Source: Clonostachys chloroleuca
Lineage: Eukaryota; Ascomycota; Sordariomycetes; Hypocreales; Bionectriaceae
DNA: 64,000 bases
NCBI GenBank assembly: GCA_037952775.1
Contig: JBANAY010000001.1
Span: 310,001 to 374,000 of the forward strand
Reading direction: 5' to 3'
A program made the translations under genes and the position numbers. Positions 58,601 through 64,000 of the stretch are shown one piece after another (position 1 is the stretch's first letter; each line of letters begins with the position of its first letter). The notes below the pieces were generated by a model. It had not been told where the DNA came from. It ran no database searches and was given only the letters and a program-made list of their open reading frames with translations.

Positions 58601-61600
58601 CATTTGTGCATGGGACGGAGATTTGACCTACGGGCAGTTGGATTCGCTCTCCACGCGATTGGCTGATCATTTGATCAATTTAGGGGTAACTGAGGGCTCG
58701 ATAGTTCCACTCTGCTTTGAAAAGTCAATGTACACTCCTCTTGCTATGCTGGCAGTGATGAAGGCCGGGGCCGCATCACTGGCAATGGATGTGTCACAAC
58801 CAAAAGAGCGCCTCTGCAGTATCATTGAGCAAGTCAACCCTGGAATCATACTGTCCTCGGTCGCTGGTGAAGAGCTAGCCAAGACTTTATACTGCCGTGC
58901 CAGCGTTGTGGTTGTAGGGAGAGAGTTTCTATCGCATCTAACTTCAACCAAAGCTTCCAGGCCATTGCCTACAACAAGCTCGACCAGCATTCTATATGTC
59001 GTTTTTACATCTGGCAGTACAGGAACTCCCAAAGGTGTTGTTGTGACGCACAGAAATATCAGTAGTGCAATTAAACACCAACAACATATCCTCGGGTTCA
59101 CACCTAATAGCAGGGTCTTCGATTTCACCTCCTATGCCTTTGATATGGCCTGGTTCAACTTTATTCATGCGATGTATAATGGCAGCTGTTTATGCATTGC
59201 TTCCGATGAGGAGCGAGTGAACGATCCTGCGGGCTGTATTCAACGATATCAAGTAACCTACGCGCTTTTTACTCCCACTCTGGCACGTATAATTGGGAAA
59301 GCCACACTATCAAACCTTGATGTGTTAGCCCTCGCAGGCGAACCAGTCTTGCCATCAGACTTCAATCTTTGTCAAGACGGTAAGACGATTGTCGTCTACG
59401 GGCCTGCTGAGTGTACACCCGGCTCTACGATTGCCGTTGCACTTCCTGACAATGTATCGGCAGGAGCAACTATAGGCAATGGTTACGGAGTTAATACCTG
59501 GTTGGTAGATCCTGACTGTGAAGATACACTGGTATCGATCGGAGAAGTTGGAGAGTTGTGGTTGGAAGGTCCTCTCCTCGGTCAGGGTTATCTGAACGAC
59601 TCGGAAAAAACAGACAAGGCCTTTATTCAAGATCCGTCCTGGCTGCGTTCAGGTACACTTCGGCATCAAGAGCAGCCTGGTAGGCGCTTTTATAAGACAG
59701 GAGATTTGGCGCGATACAACCCAGATGGAAGTTTGCTCTTCGTCGGACGTAAAGATATGCAGGTCAAGATCCGAGGCCAACGGGTGGAGCTCAGCGAGGT
59801 CGAACATCATATGCGCAGCGCGCTTCAGAGGCAAGACGAGACTCACAGTCTAATCTCTTCGCAAGTGCAAGCCTTGGCCGAAGTTATCAAAACGAACAAC
59901 AGTCGGAATTTGACACTTGTCGCGTTCGTGTGTGTAACGAATGGCAATATGAACGACAAAGAGCCCCAAGACAAGGTGTTAGATCTCGCAGTCACGACGA
60001 TCGAGCAGTACCTCGTTGACAGAGTACCGACATATATGGTTCCAGCTACGTTTATACCACTAGATACCTTTCCAACGACGGCAACGGGCAAAACAGATCG
60101 GCTCAAGCTTCGCGAGTTGGGCGCCTCGATGTACGACAACTACACGAGCATACAGAAAGCCCAGCATAAGCACGTCTCCACTTCGACTGACTTGCAACGA
60201 TTACTCGTAGAAGTTTGGGCAGAGGTGCTAAATGTTCCTTGCGACAAGATTTCCATCGATATACCATTCCTATCGTTGGGCGGTGACTCAATTGCAGCAA
60301 TGCAAGTGGTTTCTCGCTGTAGGGCCAGGGACATCTCTATTATAGTTGGAGATGTACTTCGTTCCAAAACGATTGAGAACTTGGCTGGACGCAGCAAGCC
60401 CATGGCAGTCATGCACACACACATTGCGGCTGAAGAAAGCCTCGACGGCCAGGCGTGGTCGCTCTCCCCGATCCAGCAACTGTTCTTCGACGCGCACCCT
60501 CATGGGCTTAATCACTTCAACCAGAGCTTTGTATTGCGGCTCAATACGCCCGTTCCAGGAGCGGCCGTTCGAGCGGCTCTAGTTGCCGTGGTGAGATGCC
60601 ACCCGATGTTACGAGCACGCTTTCGACAACGAGATGATGGTCAGTGGGAACAAGTCATATCTGATCCTGCAGCCGAACTACTGGTATTCAAGCATCACTC
60701 CGAGGTTGAGAGAACTGAGGTAACAAAGCTTGTAAAGGCTAGGAAGGAGTCTCTCGACATCCTCAATGGGCCTGTTTTTGCCGCAGATCTGTTTTCTGTG
60801 ACCGGAGAGGACCAAAGTCTGTTACTTACTGCACACCATCTTGTCGTTGATCTGGTCTCTTGGCGTATCATCTGGCAGAACATAGAACAGCATATCCAAA
60901 CCGGCACTGTACCAAGCCATGAGTCACTTTCATTCCACAGATGGTGTAGGATGCAGCGGGAGAGAAGTTCTTCACTGAGCCCACGTCAAGTCCTTCCAGT
61001 ACCAGCTAGTACATCGGAATTCAGTTACTGGGGTGTGCCGGTGGTCGAAAATGTGGAACGCGACAGTCAAAATCATGTCGTGTCATTGGGAAAAGCGACA
61101 ACTGCTCTTATCTTAGGCAAAAGCAATGAGTGCTTCGCCTCTGAACCAGTTGATCTGTTGCTAGCAGCCCTCGTCTACTCGTTGCGCCAGACCTTCCCGG
61201 ACCGACAAAGCCCTCCCGTTTTTATTGAAGGTCATGGCAGAGAGGCCTTGGACGACTTTGAAGCTGACCTCTCCGAGACTGTGGGATGGTTTACGACTCT
61301 TCACCCTGTACAAATCCCTGGGACATGTGAAGATGGAATATTGGACACGGTAAAATTTACTAAGGATGCCCGGGGTTTCGTCCCTAACAAAGGCCTCTCC
61401 TACTTTTCCTGTCGCTATCAGAGCGATGCAGGCCAGCAGGCATTTAGTAATCACGACGAGGCAGAAATTGCATTTAACTACATGGGACGGTATCAGCAAC
61501 TGGAGAATGAGAATTCTTTATTCAAGTTGGAGAGTAGAACCAACATGAATTCTGACAACTCGGATGTTTCACCCAAAGCGCGGCGTCTGGCGCTGATTGA

Positions 61601-64000
61601 GGTCAATGCCGGGGTGGAAGACGACAAGATGGTCATATCCATTGCTATCCATAAACGGATACGCCATCAGAATCGCCTTGCAGATTGGATTAGGTTGTTT
61701 GAGGAGACATTGAATACAGCGGCATATGATTTATGCAAAGAGACCCGAGCATTCACTCTAATCGACTTCCCCTTGCTGAAGACAACGTACAGGGGGTTAG
61801 ATTTACTCTTAAACGAGCAACTCTTGGCACTGGGAATTACCACTGAAAACGTTCAAGATATTTATCCTTGTACACCAGTCCAAGAAGGTATGCTTCTTAC
61901 TAGAAACAAAGCGGCGGCTTCTTATGCAAACTATTGGGTATGGGACTGTTGTTTAGGCAACAGCAATTCTTCGAATGCTGTGACCTTCCCTCAGAGACTT
62001 GAGGCCGCGTGGCGAGAGGTAGTAGCCCAACATCCAATATTTTCAACCGTTTTCGTTGAAGATGTAGACAATGGAGGCTTTATACAAGTGGTGCTCCGAA
62101 ACTCACCAGCACGAGTAACTCACTTACACCCGAAATTGGCCTCTGAATCCGCCGCAAAAACCTTGCTCGAGATAGAGAGGCCTCACTTCTCTTCTGGTGA
62201 ACCTGAGTGTCAATTGACAATTTCCCAAGGTGCAGATGAGGACTTTGCCTGTCGAGTTGATATCAGCCATACGCTGATAGATGCAACGTCTATGCAGTTG
62301 CTTCTCCAAGATCTCAACACGGCACTCAGCGGCCACAATGCATTAGCCGCCCCTCCATTCAGAGATTTAGTGCAGCACTTGAGTGGCGTGTCTAAGACTG
62401 AGCGACTTTCGTTCTGGTCAGCGTATCTGACTGACATCGAGCCTTGTGAGCTTCCTGTACTTGGACCTTCCGGAAAACAAAATGATCAGTTGCGTGGCCG
62501 CTCGTACGGCAGCCTCAAGCTACCGGCTCAGGCCAGCGCAGGAATTGCCGCGCTTTGTAGACATCACGGAATCACTCGCTCCGTTTTTCTACAAATAGTC
62601 TGGGCACTCGTTCTCTCGCAGTGTACTGGTAAACAGGAAGTTTGCTTTGCGTATATGGCTTCTGGAAGAGATGCACCAATCATTGGCATTGAAAGGATGG
62701 TTGGGCCCCTGATCAACATGCTTATTAGCCGCGTTGATGTGCGCAAACCACTCGGTGATATGCTGCGCAAAGCTGCCGAGGATACGATAGAGCACCTGAA
62801 GTTTCAGCATAATTCGTTAGCTGAGATACAGCACCGGCTGCAACTCGGCACTAGGCAACTCTTCAACACGGCACTGACAGTTCACGACTCTTCATCAGGC
62901 AACGGCCAAACCGACACGGTGATTTTCAACGAAATTAGTAGCGACGATCAACACGAGGTAGATTACTCTCTTCTTGAATTATTTCGTTCGTTCTGCTAAC
63001 ATGTCATAGTTTGCTGCGCTCCTCGGCGTAGACATAAATGGACCAAACACTGATATCATGCTCAGCTACCAAACAGATCTGGTCGGCCCTACCGAAGCCC
63101 AGTATATCATGCATACAGTTCATATGGCGATCCAATATCTTCAAAACCATATGTCGGATCAAAACCAGCAGTCATCATCAATTCGTGGCCCAGCGGTGTC
63201 CTGGCAACAAAATGGAGAAAGTACTGAACATTCCTTAACCCACCAAAGTTTCTTCCAGTACTTCGCTGGGGTCAACGAGGACAGTGCAACAGAATTCTGG
63301 CAAGCCTACTTGCGTGACTCAAAAGCACAGAGTTTCCCTACCAGAAGCGGGATCGCTGTGGAGGCTACCAGCTACCCGCAGTTTGACAGTTTTGATTACG
63401 CCATACATGATCTCCAATGGAACGGTCTCGACACCTCGCCAACACATCTCATATACTTGGCTTGGTCAGTTCTTACTGCTCGTTATACGGAATTGAATGA
63501 AGTAATATTTGGATCGCCTATCACTCTACGAAATTCTTCACCAGGCAAGACTGTACAATCTTCCGGACACGGTGCTACCAGTCCGCCTAATTCTAGATTG
63601 GCAAGCTACGGTGAAGCAGTCTTTGGACGCAGTAGTTACTGTATCTGAAGACATGGCTAAGTTTGGGAGGGTCGGAATACAACGTATCCGCACAATTACT
63701 GGGGGTGAGCATACAGCAGTCGCATTCCAGACGGTTCTAGATGTCGTCCAGTTTGGAGAAACGAGTCGCCTCGCCCTAACAAGCAAAGAGAATATGGATT
63801 TTTCGCTTATATTAGAGTTTCGACTCGAAGATGGTGGCATGACGCTAGCTGTTTTGTCGCATAAAGCAGCTATTGATCATGGACAAGTCAAGAGGATGGC
63901 AGTGCAGTTTGAGCATATCCTTAGACAAATATGCTCGCCGCAAAACCATGGGAGGACACTTGGGGTTATCGAAACAATTAGCAACCAAGACTTGCAGGAT
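49647..64000 (+). CDS. Multimodular nonribosomal peptide synthetase, 3' end beyond window, with a frame break near 63,550
   Basis: Exon 1 49647-57425, exon 2 57474-62957, exon 3 from 63010 (both introns phase 0). Domains in order: A1 (SGSTGTPKG near residue 200, FDMAWYNF), T1 (LGGDSVRAM near 622), C1 (HHALYDGWS near 827), A2 (SGSTGAPKG near 1290, FDFAWSNL), T2 (LGGDSISSM near 1707), E1 (HHLIIDLMSW near 1890), C2 (SHLLIDASS near 2365), an extra C-lobe (57700-58480), A3 (FDMAWFNF), T3 (LGGDSIAAM at 60276), E2 (HHLVVDLVSW at 60834), C3 (SHTLIDATS at 62264), a second extra C-lobe (63240-63980) and the beginning of A4. All carrier serines and condensation His motifs are intact. No starter C domain, so A1 initiates. 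E domains after T2 and T3 predict D-residues at positions 2 and 3. In exon 3 the frame shifts by one base near 63549, ending at 63648 if read through. It assembles a peptide in the cytosol; the product is unknown. Confidence 0.95.
57690..58480 (+). other. NRPS extra C-terminal half of a condensation domain (after C2)
   Basis: From FFKHVTGTSAEEATNYWRRE through VIFGTAEQD, STVPVRVILDW and EEACRFQTLLIMQ to FQFEHILRQ, this matches the second half of the C1 domain of the same protein (FVKHLADTEETAAASFWRGQ, VIFGTTIAGR, FQTLIVVQ). The first half, with HHxxxDG, is missing. It lies between the complete C2 and A3. It may act as a structural linker or a remnant of module recombination. Confidence 0.8.
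63240..63980 (+). other. NRPS second extra C-lobe (after C3), carrying the frame break
   Basis: The same partial condensation half recurs after C3: FFQYFAGVNEDSATEFWQAY, EVIFGSPITLRNSS, then in another frame LPDTVLPVRLILDW, GGEHTAVAFQTVLDVV and QFEHILRQICSP. The two frames are one base apart, the change falling near 63545-63552. No GT-AG intron in this interval restores the frame. The A4 linker (ISNQDLQD) begins at the window end. Confidence 0.78.

Noticed and set aside
57495..62999. Large open frame starting at 57495 as a separate second NRPS gene
   Set aside because: Its first codon is GTG inside the C2 domain; the preceding exon ends in a good donor at 57426 and joins in phase, so it is exon 2 of the same gene.
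63540..63620. An intron that would repair the NRPS frame
   Set aside because: Candidate GT...AG pairs (GTACAA to CTAG or CCAG) lead straight into stops or delete conserved residues.
1..64000. CRISPR arrays, bacterial operons or phage genes
   Set aside because: Introns, fungal regulators and gene architecture are eukaryotic; no regularly spaced repeats of CRISPR type were seen.

Overview
This window is nuclear DNA of a filamentous ascomycete (Pezizomycotina). The signs are short 45-100 base introns with GTAAGT-like donors and CAG/TAG acceptors, several Zn2Cys6 regulators with fungal-specific transcription factor domains, a PTH11/rhodopsin-like membrane protein, a fungal NLR-like relic and a giant multimodular NRPS. 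An order such as Hypocreales is plausible (secreted trypsin, NRPS and NLR content) but cannot be proven here. Gene order looks accessory: metabolic enzymes, regulators and a transporter are mixed with decayed genes, an AT-rich RIP-like block and long gene-poor stretches.

Layout. 1-3 kb: the 5' part of a GMC oxidoreductase with frame damage (minus), then a rhodopsin-domain membrane protein (minus). 2.6-5.2 kb: empty. 5.2-9.6 kb: a bZIP/DUF3425 regulator (minus) diverging from an aldo-keto reductase (plus), with three copies of a 15-base repeat between them; then an aminoglycoside-phosphotransferase-like kinase with a frame break (plus). 9.7-13.4 kb: a Zn2Cys6 regulator (minus) whose zinc cluster is split by a 28-G tract, diverging from a short-chain dehydrogenase (plus). 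13.8-18.8 kb: relics of an NLR-like gene and an amidase. 19.3-28.6 kb: an SRPK-like kinase, an ABCB full transporter (minus) and a divergent intact Zn2Cys6 regulator (plus). 28.9-32.6 kb: a cytochrome P450 (minus) diverging from an Erg6-like sterol methyltransferase (plus). 35.3-40.4 kb: a secreted trypsin and an epoxide hydrolase, each isolated. 40.9-44.9 kb: a Zn2Cys6-type regulator fragment, a complete histidyl-tRNA synthetase (minus), an AT-rich block and a broken pyrroline-5-carboxylate reductase. 45.6-47.8 kb: a second SDR and an alpha/beta hydrolase (minus). 49.6-64 kb: an NRPS that runs off the right edge.

The NRPS reads A1-T1-C1-A2-T2-E1-C2-(C-lobe)-A3-T3-E2-C3-(C-lobe)-A4 and onward. 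It has no starter condensation domain and carries two epimerases. An extra C-terminal half of a condensation domain sits after each D-accepting C domain, and an intron occurs at the same place and phase in both repeats. A one-base frame discrepancy near 63,55x interrupts it. The neighbouring SDR and hydrolase, and perhaps the epoxide hydrolase, P450, methyltransferase, ABC pump and regulators, could tailor, export or control its product; that grouping is inference from proximity. A full HisRS gene and a proline-pathway relic beside an NRPS are unusual and raise the testable idea of a resistance or precursor gene.

Exon boundaries were read by eye from splice consensus and frame continuity. In all genes treated as intact the exon lengths sum to a whole number of codons where I checked them. 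Several genes (GMC, APH-like, first Zn2Cys6, NLR, NRPS) show frame breaks, some at homopolymers, so assembly error and true gene decay must be told apart before any of them is called dead.
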